Made by a program: the position numbers and the translations under genes. Below, in pieces: positions 1 to 9,734 of a DNA stretch of 64,000 nucleotides. The first letter of the stretch is position 1. The number at the start of each line of letters is the position of its first letter. The notes beneath the pieces were generated by a model. It ran no database searches, was not told the DNA's origin, and saw nothing but the letters and a program-made list of their open reading frames with translations. Origin of the DNA: Colwellia piezophila ATCC BAA-637 (GTDB lineage Bacteria; Pseudomonadota; Gammaproteobacteria; Enterobacterales; Alteromonadaceae); assembly GCF_000378625.1 (NCBI RefSeq), contig NZ_KB905164.1, forward strand, positions 248,001-312,000. Direction: 5' to 3'.

Positions 1-1
1 A

Positions 2-1138
2 GCGTTTACCCTGCAAATACTGCTTGGTGCATTTGTACTGTATGTGCCTTTTGGTAAAGATTTTTTACTGTCAATGACCAACGGTGTACAAAGCGTTATA
101 GACAGTGCCAAAGTAGGTATTAATTTTCTTTTTGGTGGTTTAGGCACCGATGCTATGTATGAAAATGGGGTAGGTTTTGTCTTCGCAATCCGAGTATTAC
201 CGAATATAATTTTCTTTTCATCGTTAATAGCCGTGCTGTATTACCTTGGCGTAATGCAATGGGTTATTAAGATCATTGGTGGTGGCTTACAAAAACTGTT
301 ACAAACCAGTAAACCAGAAGCACTATCAGCAACGGCTAATATTTTTGTTGGTCAAACCGAAGCCCCTCTTATAATACGGCCTTATATCGCCAAGATGACG
401 AAATCAGAACTATTTGCCATCATGGTGGGTGGTTTAGCCTCTGTTGCCGGCTCTATTCTTGCAGGTTATGCCGGGCTTGGTATCGAATTGAAGTACCTTA
501 TCGCCGCTTCTTTTATGGCGGCTCCTGGTGGTCTCTTAATGGCCAAAATCATTTGCCCTGAAACTGAACATGACAAAATAGTGAAAGAGCCTATCGGTTA
601 TGATGATGATAACGAAAAACCGACCAATGTTATTGACGCTGCTGCCTCTGGCGCGGCATCAGGCCTTAAACTTGCCGTTAACGTCGGCGCAATGTTACTT
701 GCGTTCATTGCCCTAATAGCATTGTTAAATACTATTGTTGGTGGCTTCTTTGGTTTGTTTGGTTATGAAGATATCACCATTGAATTTTTCTTAGGCTACA
801 TCTTTGCCCCTTTCGCTTATATTATCGGCGTTCCGGCTAATGAAATGTTGCAAGCCGGTAGTTTTATCGGCCAGAAAATCGTCGTTAATGAATTCTTTGC
901 TTATGTTAACTTCATGGAAATCAAAGATACCTTAAGCCCGGCAACGCAAGCAATTGTTACCTTTGCTTTATGTGGCTTTGCCAATTTATCATCCATTGCT
1001 ATTTTATTAGGTGGTATTGGCTCTATGGCCCCGGGTCGCCGCCATGATATTGCCCAACTAGGTGTACGAGCAATGCTTGCCGCCACGTTAGCAAACTTAA
1101 TGAGTGCGGCAATTGCCGGTATCTTTATTTCTTTATAG
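2..1138 (+). CDS. nupC: NupC/CNT-family nucleoside transporter, 5' partial
   Basis: Concentrative nucleoside uptake through the inner membrane, probably ion-coupled. The reading frame is open from base 2, and the residues before the GTG at 44 continue the family's hydrophobic N-terminal part, so the true start lies outside the window; the GTG is not the start. About 379 residues are visible, against roughly 400 for full NupC proteins. Visible hallmarks are the gate-domain stretch [16 protein letters not shown], the [12 protein letters not shown] motif typical of CNT carriers, and the C-terminal [16 protein letters not shown] segment. The stop is 40 bp before deoC on the same strand, so the two are probably cotranscribed and feed nucleosides into deoxyribose catabolism. 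The family call is secure; substrate preference cannot be read from the sequence. Confidence 0.93.
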   Translation, partial: AFTLQILLGAFVLYVPFGKDFLLSMTNGVQSVIDSAKVGINFLFGGLGTDAMYENGVGFVFAIRVLPNIIFFSSLIAVLYYLGVMQWVIKIIGGGLQKLLQTSKPEALSATANIFVGQTEAPLIIRPYIAKMTKSELFAIMVGGLASVAGSILAGYAGLGIELKYLIAASFMAAPGGLLMAKIICPETEHDKIVKEPIGYDDDNEKPTNVIDAAASGAASGLKLAVNVGAMLLAFIALIALLNTIVGGFFGLFGYEDITIEFFLGYIFAPFAYIIGVPANEMLQAGSFIGQKIVVNEFFAYVNFMEIKDTLSPATQAIVTFALCGFANLSSIAILLGGIGSMAPGRRHDIAQLGVRAMLAATLANLMSAAIAGIFISL

Positions 1139-1178
1139 AAATAAGAATCAACAAGCACAATTAACAGGAATATAAATC

Positions 1179-1952
1179 ATGCCTGACATTAAAAAAGTTG
1201 CCCTACGTGCGCTGTCACTAATGGACTTAACTAGCCTTACCAACACGGAAACTGAGCAGGAAATTATTGCTTTGTGCCAACAAGCAAAATCCCCTGCGGG
1301 TGAAACGGCGGCTATTTGTATTTTTCCACGCTTTATACCCATCGCTAAAAAGGCCCTTAAAGCGCAGCAAACACCCCAGGTAAAAATAGCTACGGTGACT
1401 AACTTCCCGCACGGTAATGATGATATAGACATTGCGCTCGCAGAAACTAAAGCGGCGGTAGCGTATGGCGCAGATGAGGTGGATTTAGTCTTCCCTTACC
1501 GCGCATTAATGCAAGGTAACGAAACCATTGGCTTTGATATGGTTAAAGTGTGTAAGCAGGCCTGCGAAAATTCAGCAAAGCTGAAAGTCATTATAGAAAC
1601 GGGTGAACTTAAGTCCGCAGCATTAATACAAAAAGCCAGTGAAATAGCCATTAGCGCCGGCGCTGACTTTATTAAGACATCAACAGGTAAAGTAGCGGTA
1701 AATGCGACGCCAACAGCCGCAAAAATAATGTTGGAAGTAATCAAGCAAAAGAACACTGCGGTTGGTTTTAAACCTGCAGGTGGCGTTAGAAACGCCGAAG
1801 ATGCCGCGGTATATCTTGATTTAGCCGATAGTATTTTGGGTAGTGAATGGGCAGATGAAAATCACTTTCGCTTTGGTGCTAGCAGCTTACTTACCAGCTT
1901 ATTAAAAACCCTAGGTCATCAAAGTAACACTGATAGTTCAAGTAGCTATTAA
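1179..1952 (+). CDS. deoC: deoxyribose-phosphate aldolase
   Basis: Cytoplasmic class I aldolase that cleaves 2-deoxyribose-5-phosphate to glyceraldehyde-3-phosphate and acetaldehyde, the last step in using deoxynucleosides as carbon source. The 257-residue length fits the E. coli type (about 259). The Schiff-base lysine is K166 in FIKTSTGK, and the second active-site lysine is K198 in GFKPAGG. The start ATG follows an AGGA ribosome-binding site about 9 bases upstream. It sits directly behind the nucleoside transporter and in the same district as cdd and deoA, which produce its substrate after phosphopentomutase action; no deoB is visible here. Confidence 0.96.
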   Translation: MPDIKKVALRALSLMDLTSLTNTETEQEIIALCQQAKSPAGETAAICIFPRFIPIAKKALKAQQTPQVKIATVTNFPHGNDDIDIALAETKAAVAYGADEVDLVFPYRALMQGNETIGFDMVKVCKQACENSAKLKVIIETGELKSAALIQKASEIAISAGADFIKTSTGKVAVNATPTAAKIMLEVIKQKNTAVGFKPAGGVRNAEDAAVYLDLADSILGSEWADENHFRFGASSLLTSLLKTLGHQSNTDSSSSY

Positions 1953-2053
1953 CTCACTATTAATATAGCGACTAGTAATTGAAAGTCGCTGATAGATCAG
2001 TGAAGCTATAGCAATACATTCAATAATAAAACTTTTATAAAGAAATCAGATAA

Positions 2054-2632
2054 ATGGCGCAACTTTATTTTTATTATTCATCGATGAATGCAGGGAAATC
2101 TACCCACCTGTTACAGTCTTCTTATAACTACCAAGAACGTGGTTTAGCCACGGCTATCTATACCGCAAAAATTGATGATAGATTTGCCAAAGGCAAAGTA
2201 ACATCACGACTTGGCATTGATGCAGACGCTTTTTTATTTGATGATGAAATCAACCTATTCAAAGATGTCGAGCATAAAAATCAAGTTGAAAAGCTTGATT
2301 GCGTACTCATAGATGAAGCGCAATTTTTGTCTACCGAGCAAGTTAAACAGCTAACCGATATTGTCGACTTACTGCATATTCCTGTCTTGGCTTATGGCAT
2401 ACGCACTGACTTTTTAGGAGAGACCTTCTCTGGTAGTGCAGCTCTACTCGCTTGGGCTGACAAATTAGTTGAATTAAAAACTATCTGTCACTGTGGTCGA
2501 AAAGCTAACTTTGTTATCAGACATGACGAAAACGGTAAAGCTGTGCAAGCAGGTAAGCAAGTAGAAGTAGGCGGTAATGAGCGCTATGAGCCCCTGTGTC
2601 GTGCCCACTTTAAGCAACTTGTCTGGCAATAG
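2054..2632 (+). CDS. tdk: thymidine kinase (type II)
   Basis: Phosphorylates thymidine to dTMP using ATP, so it competes with thymidine phosphorylase for imported thymidine. The 192-residue protein has the P-loop SSMNAGKST (G14-K15-S16), the DEAQ Walker-B-like motif near residue 87, and a zinc-binding set with CHCGRK and a C-terminal LCRAHF. It is complete and of normal length. It lies 101 bp after deoC on the same strand, so may be cotranscribed or have its own promoter. No strong Shine-Dalgarno is seen before the ATG. Family assignment is secure. Confidence 0.96.
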   Translation: MAQLYFYYSSMNAGKSTHLLQSSYNYQERGLATAIYTAKIDDRFAKGKVTSRLGIDADAFLFDDEINLFKDVEHKNQVEKLDCVLIDEAQFLSTEQVKQLTDIVDLLHIPVLAYGIRTDFLGETFSGSAALLAWADKLVELKTICHCGRKANFVIRHDENGKAVQAGKQVEVGGNERYEPLCRAHFKQLVWQ

Positions 2633-2793
2633 GGCAAAGTAGTTACTCCTGTAATTTATTATTGCTAGTAATTCAAGCTCTGAGTACATTAAAATATTAT
2701 ATATTGCTCGCTCTTTAAGTCTGATTCTCGCTAAAAGAACACATTGATGTGTGATTTTAATTGTTAACTTTTTCTTGCAAGAACTACACTATT

Positions 2794-2831
2794 GCTAATG
2801 TCAGCTATCGGCAAAGATAGCTGACATTAGC
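2794..2831. terminator. perfect 16-bp inverted repeat between convergent genes
   Basis: Arms 2794-2809 and 2816-2831 are perfectly complementary with a 6-base loop, in the gap between tdk (rightward) and the CBS gene (leftward). It lacks a clear T-run on either side, so it is a strong hairpin of terminator-like placement rather than a textbook intrinsic terminator. The rest of 2633-2898 shows no gene. Confidence 0.5.
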
Positions 2832-2898
2832 ATATATACTCTATGGCGCTAACGCCCCCATTGCGAGTTAAAAACTATAAATTTTAGGCTATAATTAC

Positions 2899-3309
2899 TT
2901 AGCCACTACACTTGTTGTCGATTTGCTCCAGTAGTTTCTCCAGTACGCATCGGCGCTGCACCAGCCCGACCACTTTGCCTTCCTCAACCACCGGCAGTAC
3001 CCGGCGATTGTTGTGCAGGAATTTCTCCGCGACATCGACCAGGTTGGTATTGGCACCGATCGATTCGACTTCGGTTGTCATCCGATCGCGAACTAACTCG
3101 CCGATGGTCGAGAAGTAGCCTCCCATCAGTGCGCCGCGCATACAGTCAGCTTCGGACAGAAAGCCGATTAGATTGTTATCGGCATCAACCACAGGTGCAC
3201 CTGACATACTGGCGGTTAGCAGTTGGCGCAGGGCGACGATCACTCCGCTATCGGGGCGAAATGATAACGGTGAACTGTCCATGATGGTTTCAGCGGTGAT
3301 GGTCTGCAT
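2899..3309 (-). CDS. tandem CBS-domain protein, probably foreign
   Basis: A 136-residue protein made of two CBS motifs. The first lies around residues 8-65 (ETIMDSSPLSF, then SGAPVVDADNNLIGFLSEAD) and the second around 75-128 (MTTEVESIGANTNLVDVA, then RVLPVVEEGKVVGLVQR). CBS pairs bind adenine nucleotides and usually regulate another protein; no partner domain is present, so the role is unknown. The start has an AGGAG site 6 bases upstream. The gene is strikingly GC-rich (roughly 55-60% by eye) compared with its AT-rich neighbours, and stands alone between convergent and unrelated genes, which suggests acquisition by transfer. The CBS assignment is firm; the foreign origin is inferred. Confidence 0.88.
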   Translation of the reverse strand: MQTITAETIMDSSPLSFRPDSGVIVALRQLLTASMSGAPVVDADNNLIGFLSEADCMRGALMGGYFSTIGELVRDRMTTEVESIGANTNLVDVAEKFLHNNRRVLPVVEEGKVVGLVQRRCVLEKLLEQIDNKCSG

Positions 3310-3353
3310 GTTAGGCTCCTGAAGCGATGGGTCGCTCGTTTGGGTATTGTTGA

Positions 3354-3379
3354 TTGTTATTTGTTATTTGTTATTTGTT
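3354..3379. repeat. 7-bp tandem repeat TTGTTAT, 3.7 copies
   Basis: Three full copies of TTGTTAT plus a partial fourth lie 45 bp upstream of the CBS gene start, in the likely promoter or leader region. Whether copy number varies cannot be told from one sequence. Confidence 0.7.
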
Positions 3380-3902
3380 GTCGAATGATAGAAAGCAACA
3401 GCCGTGCCATTTATTTCATATTAAAATTAACTGTTTAATTACAGATAGTTATATTTTTATACAACAAAAAAGAATAACCACTGTCTGGTAATGTATAGCG
3501 GTTACTGGGTTGAAGGGGTCTTCTTTGCACCGAAATGGTGCTGTCCGTCGAGGCGTGCATGCGGGAGGGTAAGACTAATCAGAAGTCATAAGAGAATCAT
3601 TGATGCTAACGACCGCTTTAAGTCTTGGACCTGCCGTTAGTGAGGCAGGCTCTAACTTCCGCAAAGCACACCAAGTTGCCATTAAACCTATGGCGGTTTG
3701 TGCGCCATTGCGCCATAGGAATATAAAATTTAGGTCTGCTCTATGATCAGAAAACCACTCCTCGTTGCATCTAATTATTCATGCCATCAGAAAAATAAAG
3801 TACCAAAATAAAATTTCCATTAAGGTCCGTTCGTATCCTTCGACACATTTCTCCTCTCAGCCACCTTACTGATATGGCATGGTGAGGTGTAATTGGCTTT
3901 AA
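3380..3902. other. intergenic stretch with no recognisable gene
   Basis: No credible coding region was found. Part of it (about 3490-3720) is GC-richer than the surroundings, like the adjacent CBS gene, and may belong to the same acquired segment. It contains an inverted repeat with 9-bp arms at 3687-3695 and 3711-3719. The 3' side of deoA has an imperfect stem around 3860-3890. Confidence 0.4.
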
Positions 3903-5222
3903 CTATTTATATATCACTGGTGGCAACTCAGGGTACTCTTCTGAATAACTAAGGGCATTATTAAATTGCTCAATGGCTCTGTTGGCTGAGTCTTCATCTC
4001 TGGCATGAACACGGGCAATCACTTCACCACGATTCACTTGTACACCCAATGGTAATATTCTGTCAAAACCAACGGTATGGTCTACCTGTTGTGTCGGCGC
4101 TGTTCTACCGCCACCTAAGCCAACGACCGACATACCAACAGCGCGAGTGTCCATTTGCGCGAGATAACCATGCTGAGATGCTCTTACCTCCATAATAACA
4201 TTCGCTTTGACCATAGAGTCCCAAGGCTTTTCAATAAAGTTTTTCGGTCCACCTAATGCCGCAATCATGCGGTCAAAGACTTCGGCCGCTAAGCCCGACC
4301 TTAACACTTTATCTATTTTTTCATGGGCTTCTTTTTCACCGCTAGCCAAATTAGTATTAACAAGCATTGCGGTAGCTAGCGCTTGAACAACTTTATGTAA
4401 GCGTGGCTCACGTTGTTTACCGGTTAAGTATTTAACCGTTTCAGCCATTTCAATGGCGTTACCGGCACTAGTACCTAACACTTGATTCATATCGGTAATA
4501 ATAGCCTGTGTCTTAACACCCGCACCATTGGCAACATTAACGATACTATCAGCTAAAGCCCTAGCGTCAGTTAAGTTATCCATCATTGCGCCATTACCTA
4601 CCTTCACATCCATCACTAAGGCATCTAAGCCCGCAGCAAGTTTTTTAGATAGAATAGACGCGGTAATCAAAGGGATAGATTCAACGGTTGCGGTAACGTC
4701 TCTAATTGAATATAAACGCTTATCCGCAGGGGCTAAGTTATCGGTTTGAGAAATAATGGCTACACCGACGTCTTTAACGATACGCTTAAATTCACTGATA
4801 CTGGGTTGAACATTAAAGCCAGCGATGCTTTCTAGTTTATCTGCCGTGCCACCGGTGTGACCTAAACCGCGACCAGAGATCATCGGTACATAACCGCCAC
4901 AAGCTGCAACAATTGCGGCTAACATAAAGCTAACTTTATCACCGACACCGCCGGTTGAATGTTTATCAACGATAGGGCCATCAAAGCCTTGCCAACTAAT
5001 CACATCACCTGAATGCATCATCGCTTTGGTAAAGTTAACCCGTTCATCGACCGACATACCATTTTGATAAATGGCCATTGCCATCGCGCCGACTTGGCTA
5101 TCTGAAAAAGTGCCATCAACAAGGCCACAAACGAAGCCTTTTATCGCTTGCTCATTTAAGACTTGGCCATTTCGTTTCAGGCGAATAATTTCTTGTGGGA
5201 TAATCTTATTAGTTTCTGACAT
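3903..5222 (-). CDS. deoA: thymidine phosphorylase
   Basis: Phosphorolysis of thymidine or deoxyuridine to the free base and 2-deoxyribose-1-phosphate in the cytoplasm. It is full length (about 439 residues, as in E. coli) and has the phosphate/nucleoside site motifs DKHSTGGVGDKVS, SGRGLGHTGGTADKLE and VKVGNGAMM. A TTG lies one codon upstream, but the ATG at 5222 is preferred because an AAGGA site precedes it by about 9 bases. It begins only 11 bp after cdd ends, so cdd-deoA form one leftward operon: deamination gives deoxyuridine, and DeoA then splits it. The ribose moiety would pass to DeoC, encoded at 1.2 kb on the other strand. Confidence 0.96.
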   Translation of the reverse strand: MSETNKIIPQEIIRLKRNGQVLNEQAIKGFVCGLVDGTFSDSQVGAMAMAIYQNGMSVDERVNFTKAMMHSGDVISWQGFDGPIVDKHSTGGVGDKVSFMLAAIVAACGGYVPMISGRGLGHTGGTADKLESIAGFNVQPSISEFKRIVKDVGVAIISQTDNLAPADKRLYSIRDVTATVESIPLITASILSKKLAAGLDALVMDVKVGNGAMMDNLTDARALADSIVNVANGAGVKTQAIITDMNQVLGTSAGNAIEMAETVKYLTGKQREPRLHKVVQALATAMLVNTNLASGEKEAHEKIDKVLRSGLAAEVFDRMIAALGGPKNFIEKPWDSMVKANVIMEVRASQHGYLAQMDTRAVGMSVVGLGGGRTAPTQQVDHTVGFDRILPLGVQVNRGEVIARVHARDEDSANRAIEQFNNALSYSEEYPELPPVIYK

Positions 5223-5233
5223 CAATTAAATCC

Positions 5234-5653
5234 TTATAAGTCTAATAAATCTTTCGGAGTGAAGGCATCGGGTAATAACTCCTGCACGGTCCATATTTTT
5301 TGTTCATTTTTATGGTTAACGGAAAGTACTGGTGCAGATTGTTCAAAAAACTCGGCGATCACTTGCCTACAAGCCCCACAAGGTGGTGTTAATTTATCTT
5401 GCTCGGTGTAAACAACAATCACTTTAAACTGCTGTTCGCCATTAATTACCGCCTGACTAATACAGTTACGCTCAGCACATACTGTTAAGCCGTATGAAGC
5501 ATTCTCAACATTACAACCTTTGACTATATTGCCATTGGCGGTTAACGCCGCAGCGCCAACATGAAAGTTACTATAGGGCGCATAAGCCACTTGGTAAGCG
5601 GCCTTAGCCGCTGCGATTACTTCATCTAGTAATTCTTTTTTTATTTCAATCAT
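5234..5653 (-). CDS. cdd: cytidine deaminase, short homotetrameric type
   Basis: Zinc hydrolase converting cytidine and deoxycytidine to uridine and deoxyuridine. From the ATG at 5653 it is 139 residues, the size of the Bacillus-type tetrameric enzyme rather than the larger E. coli dimer. Zinc ligands are C59 in VCAERN and C92/C95 in PPCGACRQ; E61 is the catalytic glutamate. An upstream in-frame start at 5716 would add 21 unrelated residues and would run through the operator and promoter described at 5689-5716. The 5653 start has a GGAA site before it and matches the family N-terminus. It is the first gene of the cdd-deoA operon. Confidence 0.95.
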   Translation of the reverse strand: MIEIKKELLDEVIAAAKAAYQVAYAPYSNFHVGAAALTANGNIVKGCNVENASYGLTVCAERNCISQAVINGEQQFKVIVVYTEQDKLTPPCGACRQVIAEFFEQSAPVLSVNHKNEQKIWTVQELLPDAFTPKDLLDL

Positions 5654-5688
5654 AATGTTCCAAAATGATGAGCTATATTTATACCTTG

Positions 5689-5716
5689 AGCATAACATTG
5701 CTGACCATGTGGTCAA
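5689..5716 (-). promoter_or_regulatory. cdd-deoA promoter overlapped by a RutR-type operator
   Basis: Reading leftward, TTGACC (5716-5711) and TATGCT (5694-5689) with a 16-base spacer make a plausible sigma-70 promoter about 36 bp before the cdd start. Overlapping the -35 is TGACCA-TG-TGGTCA (5702-5715), a perfect 6-2-6 palindrome. Extended by one base on each side it matches the known E. coli RutR consensus TTGACCA-NN-TGGTCAA at all but one position. A RutR-family regulator is encoded at 9735. Binding here would block RNA polymerase, with release expected on a pyrimidine signal. The sequence match is direct; the regulatory link is inferred. Confidence 0.72.
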
Positions 5717-5776
5717 GTTATTTGAACCGTTGCGTTAACAAATAGCTTTAATAACAATCAATGAAAATTCGCCAAT

Positions 5777-5805
5777 AAAAAAGGCTGCAAAAATGCAGCC
5801 TTTTT
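5777..5805 (-). terminator. intrinsic terminator after the TonB receptor gene
   Basis: GGCTGC and GCAGCC arms (5783-5788, 5795-5800) enclose a 6-base loop, flanked by A-tract and T-tract on opposite sides. Read leftward, the hairpin is followed by six T residues, 38 bp downstream of the receptor stop codon. It should isolate the receptor transcript from cdd-deoA. Confidence 0.85.
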
Positions 5806-5843
5806 CCCTTAGACTTCCATACAGAAGCTAATTTATTTTCAAT

Positions 5844-8800
5844 TTAGAACTTGTAGTTTACACCGACACGAACTTGCCATAACGACGCTCTATTTTGAAC
5901 TTCTTGCTTTTCGTTACCTTGGTTAAATTCATGATATACATATTGACCTGAATCATTGATGGTTGCTTCAACCATACGGTTACCAACGAATCCACCTTTG
6001 TTCATGACACCCCAGCTATCATTCATCATGTTACCGATGTTTTTGATAACAAGGAAAACACTGCCTTTATGATCTGCTGAGAAACCTGGGATTTCTTGAG
6101 TAAGTTTCACGTCAAAAGTAGTCCACCAATCTGCATTGTGTTCATTACGCTCTTGAATTTTACCGCGGGTTAAACCTTCATTAGCGATAAAAGAATTAAA
6201 TGCTTCTGTATCAAAGCCCTCTGCGTATATAACATTTGGATCATTTTCAGCAGGTACGTACAATAATTGACGTGAACCGTTCCAGTTTGAATCACCAAAA
6301 CTTTCCTCTTCATAATTAGGCCAGTTAGCAACACTATCTGAGCTATCGAAGGTGTAAGAATATGGACGGCCTGTACTTGCTTGACCAAATAAGCTTACAC
6401 GAGTATTTAAGTTTTCAATTAACTCAATATTATAGTTAAGTACTAAAGTGAAGCGATGTGGGATCTCATAATCAGAAGTAGCCATGCCAGGGTTAATTGC
6501 ATCTGTTGCTGCTACGTTACCGTAGTTTGAGCCCGCCACTGAACTAGTCATTGCGTTAGCATCTTCTGAAGCGGTAAAAGCATAACCAAAGGTTACATCT
6601 AAACCAAAATCAAATGACTTATTCATACCAATTGAGAATACGGTTGATTGACCATCCTTACCACTGTTGGTCAATAAGTACTCGCCACTGCGACCATCCT
6701 TCTCTTCATACATTGGGCGACCATCAGGTGCAGTTTTCTCAGAGTACTGGATACCTACGTCTTTAATAGTCGCTGAATTAACCTTCTTATTAAGCAATAA
6801 GTCAGCCGTAAAGTTATAGCCATTATCGGTCATATAAGTAGCACCAATTGAGTATTTCCACTCAGACGGCATTTCAAAATCAGGGTCTACCGCATTGACT
6901 TTACCATCACCACCTTCTGGTGCGTAACCGCCAACTTTATCATACAAACTTTGTAAATTGTCATAGCCAGGTCGACCATCACCGGTCAAATCTTCATCAA
7001 ATAAGTTTACGCCTTTTTGTGAAGTAGCAATTTGCACTAAACCATCATTAGAATATGAGTTTGATAACCATACGTTCGGGTTACCACCTGAATAAAGGCC
7101 AAAACCGGCTCTAACAGATAAGTTATCATCAACAGTCCATTGGAAGCCAACTCGTGGTTGAAATAAGCTTACGCCATCAAATGTGTGATTGTTAGCAAAG
7201 CCATAACGCTCTTCAAATTGGGCATTATAACGCGGCTTATCTGAACTCGTATACATATCGTAGCGGAAACCAAAGGTTAAACTCGCATCAATATCGGTGA
7301 AAGTGTACTCATCCTGTAAGTAGAACGTATGTACATCATAAGTAAACTCTTGGCTGGCATCCTCGGGGATATTGGTACCGGCTGAGTTGTTGTAATAAGC
7401 CTTGTAAATATCACCTGCTTCAAAATCATCAATAGAGTCAAAGCGATATTCGCCATCGGTGTGCTGCATAAATAAGTTAAAGGCAGTCAGCGATTCATAC
7501 TCATAACCAAAGGTAAGCGTGTGATCATCAAGGTAGTAGTTGGCACCAAATTTGAAGGTCATGTTGTCCCAGTACATCTCATTTGATTGACGAGAATCAT
7601 CTGGACCTAGGAAAATAGTTTTACCATTATGCCTAATTTGAACTTCACCAAAACTACTGGCAGCATCGAGTGAGTTAGCACGATTATCTAAATCCATTTT
7701 ACCAACCGTGATGCTGGTTGAAAAATTATCCGACCAATCAGAATGCAAAGCACCAACAAACGATTGGAGTTTAGCTCCTCGTTCATAAAAATGGCTATCA
7801 AGCGTTACTGCCCAGTCATCAGACTGAGATAATTTAAAACCATCATTGTAGTTATAAACCAAACTAGCACGGTGATCATCATTGATGTTCCAATCAAGCT
7901 TTATTAATAATTTTTCATCTTCTACCGGCATACTTCCCGGCATACTGCCAACATCATATTTATATTTATCTGCAGCAATCTGTGTAATGCGATCGATATC
8001 GGCTTGAGAGACTACGTTACCGATATCATCACCGGCAGGTTGCGCAACAAAACCCGGGTATTCAAAAATCTCTGCACCATCTAGTTTTTCATAAGCAACA
8101 AAAGCAAATAGTTTGTCTTTAAGAATCGGGAAACCTACATTGAAGCCATAACGTTTTTCACTGAAGTCACCTGAAGGTGCTGGCTCACCATCAATAGTAT
8201 CACCCTGCATTGAATCATTAGTGTAATCAAAGAACACACCACCGTGCACTTCATTGCCACCTGATTTGGTTACCGCGTTGATATTACAGGCTGAGAAACT
8301 ACCGTATTTTACATCAAAAGGTGCTAATTCAACGGAGACTTGATCAATTGAATCATAAGAGAAAGGAACACGTACCGTTGGGTAACCATTGCCATTCAAA
8401 CCAAAATTATCATTCATGCGAGCGCCATCTAGCGTTAAGCTATTAAAGCGCGGGCTACCACCACCACATTGAATGGCATCATCGCGACTTTCATCAATAT
8501 AGATACGTGGGTCAACACGAACAATATCTTTAAGATCACGATTAATTGCCGGTAAATTCGCTAAATCTTCAGCATTAAAGTGAGCTCCTGGGCTAGAGCC
8601 TGCTGCAAATTTACTTATCCTACTGCCAGTAACTTCGATGACTTCTGTATGATCTTTACTTTCTAGTGCTACCGTTATTGGAAATGTTTGACCTAAGGTG
8701 AGGAAAACGTTATTTAATTCAGTGTCCTGAAAACGGTCTGAATCAACAATAATCTTATAAGGACCGCCTACCCTAAGTCCTTTGGCAGTGAAAAGACCTG

Positions 8801-8999
8801 AAGCATTCACTGTGGCGGTTTTAGTTGTTCCTGACGGTACATGAATAATAGTAATTTGAGTGCCAACTGCGGCATTACCATTAGGGCCACTAATATTACC
8901 TTTAATAGCCGATGTAGTAGTATTTGCCAAAGCTGAAGTTGAAAGTCCAAGCGCAAGCACTAACGCACTGGTTATTTGTGATAGACGATAAGTTTTCAT
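5844..8999 (-). CDS. Oar-like TonB-dependent outer-membrane receptor
   Basis: A 1051-residue outer-membrane protein. It has a signal peptide ending near ALANT (residue 26), a carboxypeptidase-regulatory-like Ig domain at about 30-120, a plug domain at about 125-270 (VTGSRISKF, DLKDIVRVDPRI, GGNEVHGGVFF), and a long beta-barrel ending in WQVRVGVNYKF with the terminal aromatic expected for BAM insertion. This layout is that of the Oar family. The ligand cannot be read directly. Its place between cdd-deoA and a RutR-like regulator with secreted hydrolases suggests uptake of nucleotide- or nucleic-acid-derived material, but Oar proteins elsewhere handle peptides or proteases. The start has an AGGAA site about 9 bases upstream. 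A terminator follows the stop. Confidence 0.92.
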   Translation of the reverse strand: MKTYRLSQITSALVLALGLSTSALANTTTSAIKGNISGPNGNAAVGTQITIIHVPSGTTKTATVNASGLFTAKGLRVGGPYKIIVDSDRFQDTELNNVFLTLGQTFPITVALESKDHTEVIEVTGSRISKFAAGSSPGAHFNAEDLANLPAINRDLKDIVRVDPRIYIDESRDDAIQCGGGSPRFNSLTLDGARMNDNFGLNGNGYPTVRVPFSYDSIDQVSVELAPFDVKYGSFSACNINAVTKSGGNEVHGGVFFDYTNDSMQGDTIDGEPAPSGDFSEKRYGFNVGFPILKDKLFAFVAYEKLDGAEIFEYPGFVAQPAGDDIGNVVSQADIDRITQIAADKYKYDVGSMPGSMPVEDEKLLIKLDWNINDDHRASLVYNYNDGFKLSQSDDWAVTLDSHFYERGAKLQSFVGALHSDWSDNFSTSITVGKMDLDNRANSLDAASSFGEVQIRHNGKTIFLGPDDSRQSNEMYWDNMTFKFGANYYLDDHTLTFGYEYESLTAFNLFMQHTDGEYRFDSIDDFEAGDIYKAYYNNSAGTNIPEDASQEFTYDVHTFYLQDEYTFTDIDASLTFGFRYDMYTSSDKPRYNAQFEERYGFANNHTFDGVSLFQPRVGFQWTVDDNLSVRAGFGLYSGGNPNVWLSNSYSNDGLVQIATSQKGVNLFDEDLTGDGRPGYDNLQSLYDKVGGYAPEGGDGKVNAVDPDFEMPSEWKYSIGATYMTDNGYNFTADLLLNKKVNSATIKDVGIQYSEKTAPDGRPMYEEKDGRSGEYLLTNSGKDGQSTVFSIGMNKSFDFGLDVTFGYAFTASEDANAMTSSVAGSNYGNVAATDAINPGMATSDYEIPHRFTLVLNYNIELIENLNTRVSLFGQASTGRPYSYTFDSSDSVANWPNYEEESFGDSNWNGSRQLLYVPAENDPNVIYAEGFDTEAFNSFIANEGLTRGKIQERNEHNADWWTTFDVKLTQEIPGFSADHKGSVFLVIKNIGNMMNDSWGVMNKGGFVGNRMVEATINDSGQYVYHEFNQGNEKQEVQNRASLWQVRVGVNYKF

Positions 9000-9734
9000 C
9001 AGTTATTCCTATGTTTTGATTTGTTTTTTTTGTTTAAAATGACATTTTTATTATTATTTATGAGCAAAATAAAAGTTAATCGATTGCTCCTTTTACATTT
9101 CGATTGAAATTAAAACAGAATTTTATTGCAGTTTCATTACATTTATTCACAACTTGGTACAAACAGCAAAAACAAAAACATCAGACCAGTTGAAATGAAA
9201 AGCAACAAAGTCAGTATTTAACTTTAAATATCAACCACTTAAAATAAAATATTTTATTTTTACCTTACGATTTTTCACTGTAAAAATTTATATATAAAAT
9301 ATAGTTATCGAAAGGTATCGTTTTAATCACTTTTTAATATAAGAAACCTTCCAAACGGTCAACAATTTAACCTAATTTACCTTTAAAGCTGATAATGAAA
9401 GCTTATGCATCACTGTAAAACCTTGACTCTGAGGATGGTATTTTAAATTTTTCGGTAAAAATAATTACTGGTTCAGCTGAAACTACCGGTTTTAGAATGC
9501 TCGTAACAAAAATGCAATCAAACGAGGATATGATGTACTTTTCCTTTTTAATAACTTACATTTATAACCAATATAATTAACGGATATATGAAGCTTAATT
9601 ATTAAGTTTCTGACTAACTGGTTAACAATTAATTGAGAAAATGTGTGACATATGTTTATTCGACTGGTAAAACGTCCAATGCAAAATGCCACCAAAAAAA
9701 ATAATAAAGACAATAACAACACTGAGTAGAGAAT
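9000..9734. promoter_or_regulatory. 735-bp divergent control region, receptor and regulator
   Basis: A very AT-rich region between the leftward receptor gene and the rightward TetR/RutR gene. It contains a perfect 20-bp palindrome at 9241-9260 built only of A and T, a possible operator or cruciform. At 9345-9360 there is a poor half-match to the RutR operator (one good half, TTGACC on the lower strand). No convincing gene is seen. The length is more than two promoters need, so a leader RNA or small RNA is possible but not demonstrable here. Confidence 0.45.

Noticed and set aside
3354..3379. CRISPR-like array
   Set aside because: The units are 7 bp, contiguous and without spacers; a simple tandem repeat.
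5654..5716. Upstream start for cytidine deaminase
   Set aside because: It would translate the promoter and operator and add residues not found in the family.
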